This document shows positions 1-5,259 of a stretch of 5,259 bases of DNA, one piece after another. The position numbers were made by a program, and so were the translations under genes. Position 1 is the first letter of the stretch. Every line of letters starts with the position of its first letter. Below the pieces are notes generated by a model, which worked only from the letters and a program-made list of their open reading frames with translations, did no database searches and was not told the DNA's origin. The stretch is from the NCBI GenBank assembly GCA_030591285.1, contig JAUVBH010000138.1, positions 1 to 5,259 on the forward strand, read 5' to 3'. Origin of the DNA: Thermoplasmatota archaeon (lineage in GTDB: Archaea > Thermoplasmatota > Penumbrarchaeia > Penumbrarchaeales > Penumbrarchaeaceae).

Positions 1-1
1 G

Positions 2-784
2 GAAGATACTGGAAATCTTGAATATACTCTGGTCGGAGCCCCAGCGGGAATGACGATAAAACAAGGTACTGGGATGATAAGATGGACCCCCGAATCTGAC
101 CAGGAGGGAGATCACGAGATCACCGTTGAAGTTTCGGATGGATTGGAGATCGCAACTTCTACATTCGACATCGAGGTCATCCAGGGCGATGAGGAAGGTT
201 TTCCCATTGGAATTATCATTGCAGTTGTCGTTGTCCTTCTCTTAATCATCTTGGCTGTAGTGATCTTCCTCTTCATACGAAATAAGAAAGAAGAGGATGA
301 AGAGGCAGATGAGGAATCTGAAGAGATAGCTCATCTCATAGAGGATCACCAGAAAGAGATGGGTTGGGAACATGAACATTATGAGCACCATGAGAAGAGT
401 GCTTCCACGATCGCTGCAACAGCAACAGAGGCTCATGCCCATGACCATGATAAGCACAAGAACCTCTCCTATGACGAACTCTATAGTCATAAAGAGGAAA
501 ATGTCGAAGAGAGCGAATTGGACAATAATGAGGAATATGATCATAATGAGCTTCCAGGAGATCTATTCATTAAGACGATCGCTGCATCAGAAGAGAAGGT
601 GGAGAGTTCTCAACCTCCAAAAGAAGAAGATCATTTTCTTGATGACATGATATCACATATGCCAAAGAAATCCTCTGATATCGAAACCTATGGCCAGGAG
701 CTGAGATCCATTGAGGCTGAAATGAAAACGGTGGATGATCCCTACGACCACTTCGGTGAGAACGAAGAGGACATTGAAAAGTAA
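2..784 (+). CDS. Membrane-anchored surface protein, C-terminal part: cadherin-like Ig domain, TM helix, acidic His-rich cytoplasmic tail (5' partial)
   Basis: The reading frame is open from base 2 to the TAA at 782-784, so the gene starts upstream of the window; 260 residues are visible. Residues 1-59 read as the end of a cadherin-like/putative Ig domain (He_PIG type), with the usual PAGM, I-x-WTP and ITVEVSDG strand signatures. Residues about 67-92 form one strongly hydrophobic helix followed by RNKK, giving an outside-N, inside-C topology. The remaining ~167 residues are low-complexity, rich in Glu/Asp and with 15 His; eight of these lie in residues 124-152 (HEHYEHH, HAHDHDKH). The tail is probably disordered and could bind divalent metal ions; this is inference. 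The first ATG in frame, at 50, lies inside the Ig domain and is not a real start. The transporter gene follows after 62 bases. The ligand of the ectodomain is unknown. Confidence 0.85.
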   Translation, partial: EDTGNLEYTLVGAPAGMTIKQGTGMIRWTPESDQEGDHEITVEVSDGLEIATSTFDIEVIQGDEEGFPIGIIIAVVVVLLLIILAVVIFLFIRNKKEEDEEADEESEEIAHLIEDHQKEMGWEHEHYEHHEKSASTIAATATEAHAHDHDKHKNLSYDELYSHKEENVEESELDNNEEYDHNELPGDLFIKTIAASEEKVESSQPPKEEDHFLDDMISHMPKKSSDIETYGQELRSIEAEMKTVDDPYDHFGENEEDIEK

Positions 785-794
785 CCTTTAAATC
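785..794 (+). promoter_or_regulatory. Possible archaeal TATA box for the transporter gene
   Basis: CCTTTAAATC lies directly after the upstream stop codon and resembles an archaeal TATA element. Archaeal transcription usually starts about 25 bases downstream, here near 815, which is inside the inverted repeat at 809-835. This is a sequence match only; co-transcription from the upstream gene is also possible. Confidence 0.4.
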
Positions 795-808
795 AAAGCA
801 GAACATCA

Positions 809-835
809 GTAGCACGAAAGGAGAATTCGTGCTAC
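809..835. promoter_or_regulatory. Perfect 10-bp inverted repeat with 7-nt spacer upstream of the transporter (operator or RNA hairpin)
   Basis: GTAGCACGAA (809-818) is the exact reverse complement of TTCGTGCTAC (826-835), separated by AGGAGAA. It lies between the upstream stop codon and the transporter's ribosome binding site (836-842), and covers the predicted transcription start. It could be an operator for a dimeric repressor or an RNA hairpin whose loop shows an SD-like AGGAG. No T-run follows, so a classical intrinsic terminator is less likely. The pairing is directly visible; the role is inferred. Confidence 0.7.
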
Positions 836-842
836 GAGGTGA
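836..842 (+). promoter_or_regulatory. Shine-Dalgarno site of the transporter
   Basis: GAGGTGA ends four bases before the ATG at 847, supporting that start. It abuts the 3' arm of the inverted repeat, so folding of that hairpin could affect ribosome access. Confidence 0.7.
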
Positions 843-846
843 ATGA

Positions 847-1491
847 ATGGTGGAAACAATAGGATTACTTGTATTAACTGCAGCATCTCTTGGATTCATC
901 CATACTCTCTTCGGTCCTGACCATTATCTTCCATTCATAATGATGTCAAGAGCTGGTAACTGGTCAATGAAGAAGACCTCTTTCGTTACCTTACTTTGCG
1001 GTATCGGACACGTTCTCGGTTCCGTTGTTCTCGGTCTGATCGGGATAGGTCTTGGTGTAGCTGTTTCAAGGTTGGAGCTTTTCGAAGGGGTACGTGGAAA
1101 CCTCGCTGCTTGGGCTCTAATTGCTTTCGGTCTGGTTTACATGATATGGGGAATAAGAAGAGCTTTGAAACACAAAGGCCGCACCCATGAACATTTCAAT
1201 AAGAAGAAAACGATGACCGTCTGGGTGCTATTCACGATCTTCGTTCTGGGCCCCTGTGAACCACTGATACCTCTGTTGATGTTCCCAGCATATGAGAGCT
1301 CCTTGATCGGAGTGATCCTGGTTGCCACTATCTTTGCTATAGCAACAATTGGAACCATGCTTTTCATGGTGATCTATCTCTCTTTGGGATTAAAAAGATT
1401 GAAGTTCGAGAAGATAGAGCATTGGACCCATGCGATCGCGGGAGCTATGATCCTTCTATCGGGAATGGGAATTCAATTCCTGGGCCTATAA
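847..1491 (+). CDS. NicO/UreH-like (TauE/SafE-type) six-helix membrane transporter, probable divalent metal transporter
   Basis: This is a complete 214-residue membrane protein. About six helices can be seen (roughly residues 4-33, 46-73, 86-104, 123-147, 152-182 and 194-213). Helix I carries HTLFGPDH (His19, Asp25, His26), resembling the H-x(4-5)-DH signature of nickel/cobalt transporters of the NicO/UreH group. A further His55 lies in CGIGH, and a His-containing loop (His109, His114, His116) precedes helix IV. Helix IV has GPCEPLIPL (Cys137), like the GPC segment of the DsbD/TauE-SafE-like relatives. A metal ion such as Ni or Co is the likeliest substrate, but sulfite or organic-anion export cannot be excluded because the family is often annotated as TauE/SafE. 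The start is supported by GAGGTGA four bases upstream. The gene follows a His-rich membrane protein, and its last 22 codons recur, diverged, at 2577-2645. Confidence 0.8.
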   Translation: MVETIGLLVLTAASLGFIHTLFGPDHYLPFIMMSRAGNWSMKKTSFVTLLCGIGHVLGSVVLGLIGIGLGVAVSRLELFEGVRGNLAAWALIAFGLVYMIWGIRRALKHKGRTHEHFNKKKTMTVWVLFTIFVLGPCEPLIPLLMFPAYESSLIGVILVATIFAIATIGTMLFMVIYLSLGLKRLKFEKIEHWTHAIAGAMILLSGMGIQFLGL

Positions 1492-1564
1492 TTCCAACAA
1501 AAAATATCGAATATAGTTCAGGAAAAAATCAATATACAGTATCATAATACTGCGTATCGTGGTC
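1492..1564. other. AT-rich spacer with a small inverted repeat and a possible promoter
   Basis: CAGTAT (1537-1542) and ATACTG (1547-1552) form a perfect 6-bp inverted repeat around CATA. ATA (1534-1536) and TAT (1555-1557) can extend it across a 2-nt bulge. AATATAC (1531-1537) is TATA-like and lies about 25-30 bases before the likely old start of the ATPase gene, which would suit a leaderless transcript. The A-rich and T-poor sequence after the transporter stop does not look like a strong terminator. All roles here are tentative. Confidence 0.35.
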
Positions 1565-1657
1565 CTGCATCTTACAGATAGAGCAAAGGAACTAAATCGC
1601 TCGATAGAGGGTATGGGGCCAACAAGTTCGAAATGATCGTGGTCTATGGAAGAAGGT
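1565..1657 (+). pseudogene. Decayed N-terminal remnant of the archaeal ATPase (frameshifted, cut off at the P-loop)
   Basis: Two frames together recreate the N-terminus of the archaeal ATPase family (PF01637 type). The frame at 1565-1609 reads LHLTDRAKELNRSIE, matching the family's opening DRxxEL motif. The next frame, at 1612-1656, reads YGANKFEMIVVYGRR, matching the FExxVxYGRR strand that normally runs straight into the Walker A GKT. Spacing from DR to YGRR is one base short of family-like length, consistent with a single-base loss between about 1607 and 1614. No ATG is present; CTG 1565 or GTG 1559 may mark the old start. Right after YGRR the Walker A is missing and the sequence continues as the C-terminal half in the frame of the 1646 ORF. 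The family match is from memory and no alignment was run. Confidence 0.65.
1646..1656 (+). other. Probable microhomology deletion junction inside the ATPase gene
   Basis: ATGGAAGAAGG serves two reading frames here. It is the end of YGRR of the N-terminal remnant (TAT GGA AGA AGG) and the start of MEEG of the C-terminal half (ATG GAA GAA GG). An intact gene would hold this string twice, about 130-150 codons apart, so recombination between the copies would delete the P-loop to Walker B region and leave one copy. This is inferred from the dual-frame match. Confidence 0.5.
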
Positions 1658-2554
1658 GTGATGGGTTACAGGTCGCCTCTCTACGGCAGGCGTTCGGGCC
1701 AGTTGAAGATCAAACCACTTCCTTTCATCAGATCATGGGATTTTTTTCCTAAAACCAACATTGAAAAAATGGTGACCATCAACGCATGTTTCGGTGCAAT
1801 ACCGTATTATCTCTCAATTTACAATGAAAGAATTCCTTTGATACAGAATCTCATGGAGATCGTTTTCAACCATGATGGCAGGCTTTACGAGGAGATGAAT
1901 ATACTGTTGAGCCAGGAACTCAGGGAACCTGACATTTACAAGAAAATACTGTATTCGATCGCCAAGGGCGACTCAAGGCCGGTCGATATAAGTCACACTG
2001 TTAATATCCAAAGCAGTGATCTTTCAAAATACCTTAACAGATTGATGTTCTTGGGCATGATAACAAAGGAAAGTTCATTAACTGACCTCAAGATGACTAG
2101 ACCGCTGTATTCGATCGGCGACAATTTCATCAATTTCTGGTTCAGTTTTTGCGAACCTTTCAAGTCGAATCTTGAGATAGGAAACCTTGAAGCTCCACTC
2201 TTCGATTTCAAAAAGAACTTCAACACCTATGTTGGAAGAAGGTTCGAGGAACTGGTCAGAAGGGAGCTTATCCATCATGTCTTACCATTTGCCCCCAGCA
2301 CTATTGGAAGATACTGGAATAAAGAGACCGAGATCGACATCGTAGCCCTTGATGAAAGAAAAAAGAACGGAATGTTCATCGAGGTGAAATGGTCGAAAGT
2401 TGACCCAGAGAGAGAACTGAAGCAGCTTGAGAGAAAGGTCGAGGAGTTCCCTTGGAAGCTTGAAAGCAAGAGCCTTCTGATCGTAGCAAAGGAATTGAAA
2501 CGAGAACATCATAACTGCATCGATCTTGCCGGAATCATGGAGAACATCAAATAA
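1646..2554 (+). CDS. P-loop-less C-terminal part of an archaeal ATPase (winged helix plus DUF234/PD-(D/E)xK-like domain), probably a degraded gene
   Basis: The 302-codon ORF begins in the middle of the usual ~450-residue family sequence. Residues 1-25 (MEEGVMGYRSPLYGRRSGQ) match the sensor region that follows the Walker B strand, and no Walker A or B is present. Residues about 45-95 are the rest of the ATPase lid, about 97-150 look like a winged helix (LSKYLNRLMFLGMI), and about 155-302 match the DUF234 region. There, Glu201 (GRRFEE), Asp231 (EID) and Glu246-x-Lys248 (IEVKW) lay out a PD-(D/E)xK-like site. ATP binding should be lost. The ATG at 1646 has no SD, and an out-of-frame N-terminal remnant overlaps it, so this is probably a leftover frame. 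However, 302 codons without a stop means a truncated product cannot be ruled out. Intact relatives are STAND-like P-loop proteins with poorly known roles. A transporter 3'-end duplicate follows after 22 bases. Confidence 0.75.
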   Translation: MEEGVMGYRSPLYGRRSGQLKIKPLPFIRSWDFFPKTNIEKMVTINACFGAIPYYLSIYNERIPLIQNLMEIVFNHDGRLYEEMNILLSQELREPDIYKKILYSIAKGDSRPVDISHTVNIQSSDLSKYLNRLMFLGMITKESSLTDLKMTRPLYSIGDNFINFWFSFCEPFKSNLEIGNLEAPLFDFKKNFNTYVGRRFEELVRRELIHHVLPFAPSTIGRYWNKETEIDIVALDERKKNGMFIEVKWSKVDPERELKQLERKVEEFPWKLESKSLLIVAKELKREHHNCIDLAGIMENIK

Positions 2555-2576
2555 GACCTCGGAAGGCAATACTTGC

Positions 2577-2645
2577 TGGACCTACGCGATCTCAGGAGCT
2601 GTGATCCTTCTATCAGGGGTAGGGATCCAGTTCCTTGGACTTTGA
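2577..2645 (+). pseudogene. Diverged duplicate of the transporter 3' end (last 22 codons plus stop)
   Basis: In frame this reads WTYAISGAVILLSGVGIQ then FLGL and TGA. It matches the transporter's C-terminus at 1423-1491 (WTHAIAGAMILLSGMGIQ, then FLGL and TAA) at 18 of 22 residues and 53 of 69 bases by hand alignment. Eleven of the 16 base differences fall in third codon positions, so both copies evolved under coding constraint before this one was cut down. Similarity stops abruptly at the Trp codon. Upstream is the ATPase stop (2554) with only 22 bases between. It is either the end of a tandem transporter paralog whose front was lost, or the displaced gene end left by an element that integrated at the transporter 3' end. 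Confidence 0.8.
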
Positions 2646-2668
2646 ACGATGGATCAACAGATAAGAGG

Positions 2669-2684
2669 TTTATTTCTTCATTCT
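2669..2684 (+). terminator. Possible T-rich transcription end
   Basis: TTTATTTCTTCATTCT lies 24 bases after the stop of the transporter remnant. T-rich tracts without a strong hairpin are typical of archaeal termination. Only composition and position support it. Confidence 0.25.
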
Positions 2685-2692
2685 CCCATCCT

Positions 2693-2709
2693 AAAGAATT
2701 ATTATATAC
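2693..2709 (+). promoter_or_regulatory. Probable archaeal promoter (BRE-like purines plus TATA) for the FG-GAP protein gene
   Basis: AAAGAA (2693-2698) followed by TTATATAC (2702-2709) resembles a BRE/TATA pair. Transcription would begin near 2730, leaving a leader of about 50 bases before the ATG at 2781. The leader contains GGGAG at 2759-2763. Confidence 0.5.
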
Positions 2710-2780
2710 AACAAAAAGTAAATTCAATGAAGAATTGCTTCATCTTACCACCGTTATAGGGAGAAGTCTTGATCTCAGAC

Positions 2781-5259
2781 ATGGAGGGGAACCGTTTGAA
2801 AAATGGAATGATCATTGTTCTTGCATCTTTGATGCTGCTTTTGAATTTCGGAATTGATGAGCTTTCAGCTGATCCAATAATTCCAAAGATATCTGTTTTC
2901 ACCTCATCAGGACCTTCTGTATGGGGGGAACCCCTGCAAGTGGATATGAACATCTCCTACGCTGCTGAAGGTTCGTTCATTGGTGAGAAAGGGTTTGATA
3001 GATCAGGTATGACCCAATCAAGTTCCGGAGATTTCAATGGCGATGGGATCATGGACATATTGATCGGAGGTCGCAACAGTGATTCCGGCGGAGATGATGG
3101 GGTGGTCCATGTTGTTTTCGGACAATCTGTGGGGTGGGACCAGAATATGTCTCTAATGAATGCAGATGCTTCTTTCTATGGTGAAAATCCTGGTGACGCT
3201 GGCATCATGATCTGTATTGACAGCGCAGGAGATGTGAACAAAGATGGATATGATGATATCCTGGTAGGATTAGCAGGATCAGCGGGAGTTGGACCCAATT
3301 CTGGTCAGACATATCTGGTGCTGGGGAAATCAACCGGTTGGTCCATGGACATTCCCCTATCGAACAGTGATGCTTCCTTCACGGGGGAGAACCCGGAGGA
3401 TTGGTCAGGTTATTCAGTGGCTGGATTGGGTGACGTTAACGGGGATGATTACGATGATTTCATAATTGGTGCTCAACACAATGGGGCCGGTGGAATTGAT
3501 CGTGGACGCTCCTATATCTTCTTTGGAAAATCAACCGGATGGGCAATGGATACAGATTTGTCAAATGCGGACGTCATCATCAATGGTGAGATAGATGGCG
3601 ACATGTCCGGAGCTTCAGTTGCCGGTCCAGGAGATGTCAATGGGGATGGTTACAATGATATCATGATCGGGGCTGAATACAATGATGATGGGGGTACCGA
3701 AGCGGGGCAGACATACGTTATATTCGGAAAGTCCAGCGGGTGGTCCAGCACTATCTCACTTGCGAATGCAGGAGCCAAATTCGAAGGAGAAAGTGCCAAC
3801 GACAGATCAGGACATGTTGTGAAGGGAGCAGGGGATGTCAATGGGGATGATCTCGATGATATGTTGATCTCTTCCTTTGATGGGGGTTCCAATTACAAAG
3901 GATCGGTCCATTTGGTCCTGGGCAGAACTTCCGGATGGTCCTCGGTCTCAGACCTTTCGAATGCGGATGCATCATTCGTGGGAGAAAATGATGAAGATCA
4001 TTTGGGGGAAGGAATTGCCGGCGCTGACGTTAATGGAGATTTCCTTTCGGATATTATTATGAGTTCCATTGACAACAGCGAGAGTTATATTCAAGCTGGC
4101 CAGGTGTATGTTTTCCATGGGATGTCATCTGGATGGCAGAATGATGTAAATGTATCCTTGGCAGATGCTTCTTTCCAAGGTGAGACAGAAGGAGATCAAT
4201 TAGGGGTCTCTATTGGTTCCATAGGTGATGTGAATTCTGATGGTACGGATGATCTCCTGATCGGTTCCATGATGAACGATATCGGTGGATTTGATGCAGG
4301 AAAGACCTACATAATCAGCGGCTCCATCAATACTGAACCTACACAGGTTTACACATTTCAGGCTTATACAGCTCCATATTTCAATGTCGGTCGAGTTTTC
4401 GATATTGGATCCACAGTATACCTCGAACTAACTGGGGAGGATGGTAATGTTTCGTATCCTGATGCTGCAACGGTCAATATCAGCTTCCAGAAAAGTGCTC
4501 GACCGAATATGAGGGTTGGACTCAGGGAGACAGGGAAAAACACTGGAGTTTACCGTGGGTTCTTCAGGGTGCCAAATGATGTTCTATACTTCGATGTTCT
4601 GGATTTCGAACCCAGGGCTGACGTCTCTTTTGCCCTGGACATAATGATCGATTATCCGTTCAGACCGACAAATGTTGATAACGTTAATATCTATGAGAAT
4701 CCAGGATTGACAACACAGACCGAGATAGTGGACTATGGAGAGACCGCCTATTTCACAGTGGTAGGAGATGATGCAAATCCAACCAAGAGTGATAAGGCAT
4801 TCCTTAACCTGTCTAGTGATAAAAATGTTGATTACACCCCTCTTTTAGTGTGTGACGAGATCGGATTGAATACAGGAGTTTATGTTGGGACACTGACCGT
4901 ATCTGAATCCATGGTCTGGTTCGAAAATATTACTGCAACATCGGTTAGGGATCCATCTGTAAAAGATGTTTTCCAGGTCCATACTCCCGTCCTGATGAGA
5001 CCGTTCGAGGACAATAAAGAAGCGACAGAGGATATGGTATACCTCCAAGAATACTGGAATTTCGGATGGGTGACAAATCCAACATGGACCTTGACCACTG
5101 ATAAGGAATGGATAGAGTTCGATGAGATAACATTGGAGCTCCATGGAACTCCAAAGAACACTGACCTGGGACTAACAACGATCGAATTGAATTTGACCGA
5201 TAGTGATGGACATTTCTCTTCCCATTTCTTCAGGATCTTCGTCTTCAATTCGGACCCGA
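2781..5259 (+). CDS. Secreted/surface FG-GAP seven-bladed propeller protein with tandem beta-sandwich and cadherin-like domains (3' partial)
   Basis: The frame is open from 2760 to the window end without a stop; 826 residues are visible from ATG 2781. Residues 1-30 form a signal peptide: Arg5/Lys7, a hydrophobic core (IIVLASLMLLL), and a likely cut after LSA. Seven FG-GAP blades follow. Their D-x-N-x-D-x(3)-D calcium loops start at residues 84, 151, 218, 285, 352, 416 and 483, and all keep the four ligand positions. Blades share SGW, (N)ADASFxGE and GQTYxxFGK segments. Residues about 535-735 hold two modules of exact 110-residue period, each with DxGxTxY and EXGxNTGVYxG. Residues about 741-826 look like a cadherin-like Ig domain (ATEDM, WTLTTD, LHGTPKNTDLG). 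A membrane anchor presumably lies beyond the window. A role in adhesion or as a calcium-stabilised envelope protein is inferred. The start is uncertain: TTG 2769 (after GGGAG 2759-2763) and TTG 2796 (after GGAGGG 2783-2788) have better-spaced SD sites than ATG 2781. Confidence 0.88.
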   Translation, partial: MEGNRLKNGMIIVLASLMLLLNFGIDELSADPIIPKISVFTSSGPSVWGEPLQVDMNISYAAEGSFIGEKGFDRSGMTQSSSGDFNGDGIMDILIGGRNSDSGGDDGVVHVVFGQSVGWDQNMSLMNADASFYGENPGDAGIMICIDSAGDVNKDGYDDILVGLAGSAGVGPNSGQTYLVLGKSTGWSMDIPLSNSDASFTGENPEDWSGYSVAGLGDVNGDDYDDFIIGAQHNGAGGIDRGRSYIFFGKSTGWAMDTDLSNADVIINGEIDGDMSGASVAGPGDVNGDGYNDIMIGAEYNDDGGTEAGQTYVIFGKSSGWSSTISLANAGAKFEGESANDRSGHVVKGAGDVNGDDLDDMLISSFDGGSNYKGSVHLVLGRTSGWSSVSDLSNADASFVGENDEDHLGEGIAGADVNGDFLSDIIMSSIDNSESYIQAGQVYVFHGMSSGWQNDVNVSLADASFQGETEGDQLGVSIGSIGDVNSDGTDDLLIGSMMNDIGGFDAGKTYIISGSINTEPTQVYTFQAYTAPYFNVGRVFDIGSTVYLELTGEDGNVSYPDAATVNISFQKSARPNMRVGLRETGKNTGVYRGFFRVPNDVLYFDVLDFEPRADVSFALDIMIDYPFRPTNVDNVNIYENPGLTTQTEIVDYGETAYFTVVGDDANPTKSDKAFLNLSSDKNVDYTPLLVCDEIGLNTGVYVGTLTVSESMVWFENITATSVRDPSVKDVFQVHTPVLMRPFEDNKEATEDMVYLQEYWNFGWVTNPTWTLTTDKEWIEFDEITLELHGTPKNTDLGLTTIELNLTDSDGHFSSHFFRIFVFNSDP
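2961..4323 (+). repeat. Seven tandem FG-GAP coding repeats, 201-bp period
   Basis: The Asp codons opening the calcium loops fall at 3030, 3231, 3432, 3633, 3834, 4026 and 4227. The steps are 201, 201, 201, 201, 192 and 201 bases. Copies four and five share GATGTCAATGGGGATG exactly. Seven blades make a complete beta-propeller of the integrin-alpha type. Confidence 0.85.
4395..4985 (+). repeat. Two tandem 110-residue beta-sandwich modules
   Basis: The motif D-x-G-x-T-x-Y occurs at residues 541 and 651, and E-x-G-x-N-T-G-V-Y-x-G at residues 583 and 693, each exactly 110 residues apart. The similarity is at protein level with little DNA identity, so the duplication is old. The EtGxNTGxYxG signature recurs in prokaryotic surface proteins, but I cannot assign a named family with certainty. 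Confidence 0.65.

Larger units (their letters stand above)
1423..2645. repeat. Direct repeat of the transporter 3' end flanking the ATPase remnant
   Basis: The two copies occupy 1423-1491 and 2577-2645, offset by 1154 bases in the same orientation, with the longest shared run TGATCCTTCTATC. The enclosed DNA holds only the spacer and the decayed ATPase gene; no integrase or transposase is visible. Confidence 0.7.

Noticed and set aside
242..544. Minus-strand ORF rich in hydrophobic residues
   Set aside because: It is the reverse complement of the acidic/His-rich tail codons, which automatically yields Leu/Phe/Ile/Met; it is a shadow frame.
809..835. Inverted repeat as an intrinsic terminator of the upstream gene
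   Set aside because: No T-run follows the 3' arm, and it sits directly against the SD of the next gene, so a regulatory role is preferred, though a weak terminator is not fully excluded.
1637..1645. Codons SWS directly before ATG 1646 as a continuation of the ATPase sensor segment
   Set aside because: They resemble the SxSM of the family, but the same bases are better explained in another frame as the IVV strand of the N-terminal remnant, and a TGA precedes them.
2573..2857. Plus-strand 94-codon ORF after the ATPase
   Set aside because: It runs out of frame across the transporter 3'-end remnant and into the signal peptide of the FG-GAP gene. Its protein has no recognisable character, while the other frames do.
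3030..4253. Calcium loops read as dockerin or EF-hand repeats
   Set aside because: The D-x-N-x-D-G loops resemble EF-hands, but spacing is about 67 residues with FG-GAP strand motifs between them, unlike the ~22-residue duplicated dockerin layout.
2961..4323. Regular direct repeats as a CRISPR array
   Set aside because: The period is 201 bases, continuous with one reading frame and diverged as protein-coding repeats; there is no short identical repeat plus spacer pattern.
4845..5248. Overlapping minus-strand ORFs of 77-122 codons
   Set aside because: They lie antisense to the well-supported surface-protein frame, have no family features, and arise from its codon pattern.

Overview
The window is most likely from an archaeon, and Thermoplasmatota or a relative fits best. 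The reasons are an archaeal-type ATPase (P-loop/winged-helix/PD-(D/E)xK architecture), cadherin-like putative Ig domains on surface proteins, TATA-like A/T boxes upstream of genes, and roughly 44% GC by eye. The lineage is an inference; no rRNA or other marker gene is present. All genes I support lie on the plus strand.

Layout. (1) Bases 2-784 are the 3' end of a membrane-anchored surface protein: the end of a cadherin-like Ig domain, one transmembrane helix and a long acidic, histidine-rich cytoplasmic tail. (2) The 62-base gap after it carries a TATA-like box and a perfect 10+10 base inverted repeat just ahead of the next gene. (3) Bases 847-1491 encode a six-helix NicO/UreH-like (TauE/SafE-type) membrane transporter, probably for a metal ion. 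(4) Bases 1492-2645 look like an insertion scar. A short AT-rich spacer is followed by a decayed archaeal ATPase gene. Its N-terminal coding remnant (about 1565-1657) is out of frame with, and fused by an apparent internal deletion to, an intact 302-codon ORF for the C-terminal half (1646-2554). About 20 bases later comes a second, diverged copy of the last 22 codons plus stop of the transporter gene (2577-2645). (5) A promoter-like region (2646-2780) precedes (6) a large secreted or surface protein beginning near 2781 and open at the window end. It has a signal peptide, seven FG-GAP/integrin-alpha-type calcium-binding blades spaced almost perfectly at 67 residues, two tandem 110-residue beta-sandwich modules, and a cadherin-like Ig domain.

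How the parts relate. The two outer genes encode surface proteins sharing the same kind of cadherin-like domain. The transporter sits directly after the histidine-rich tail and may be co-regulated with it or controlled by the inverted repeat. The transporter's 3' end is duplicated on either side of the ATPase remnant, so this locus has recorded a gene duplication or element integration followed by decay. I found no RNA genes, CRISPR array, integrase, transposase or complete insertion sequence.
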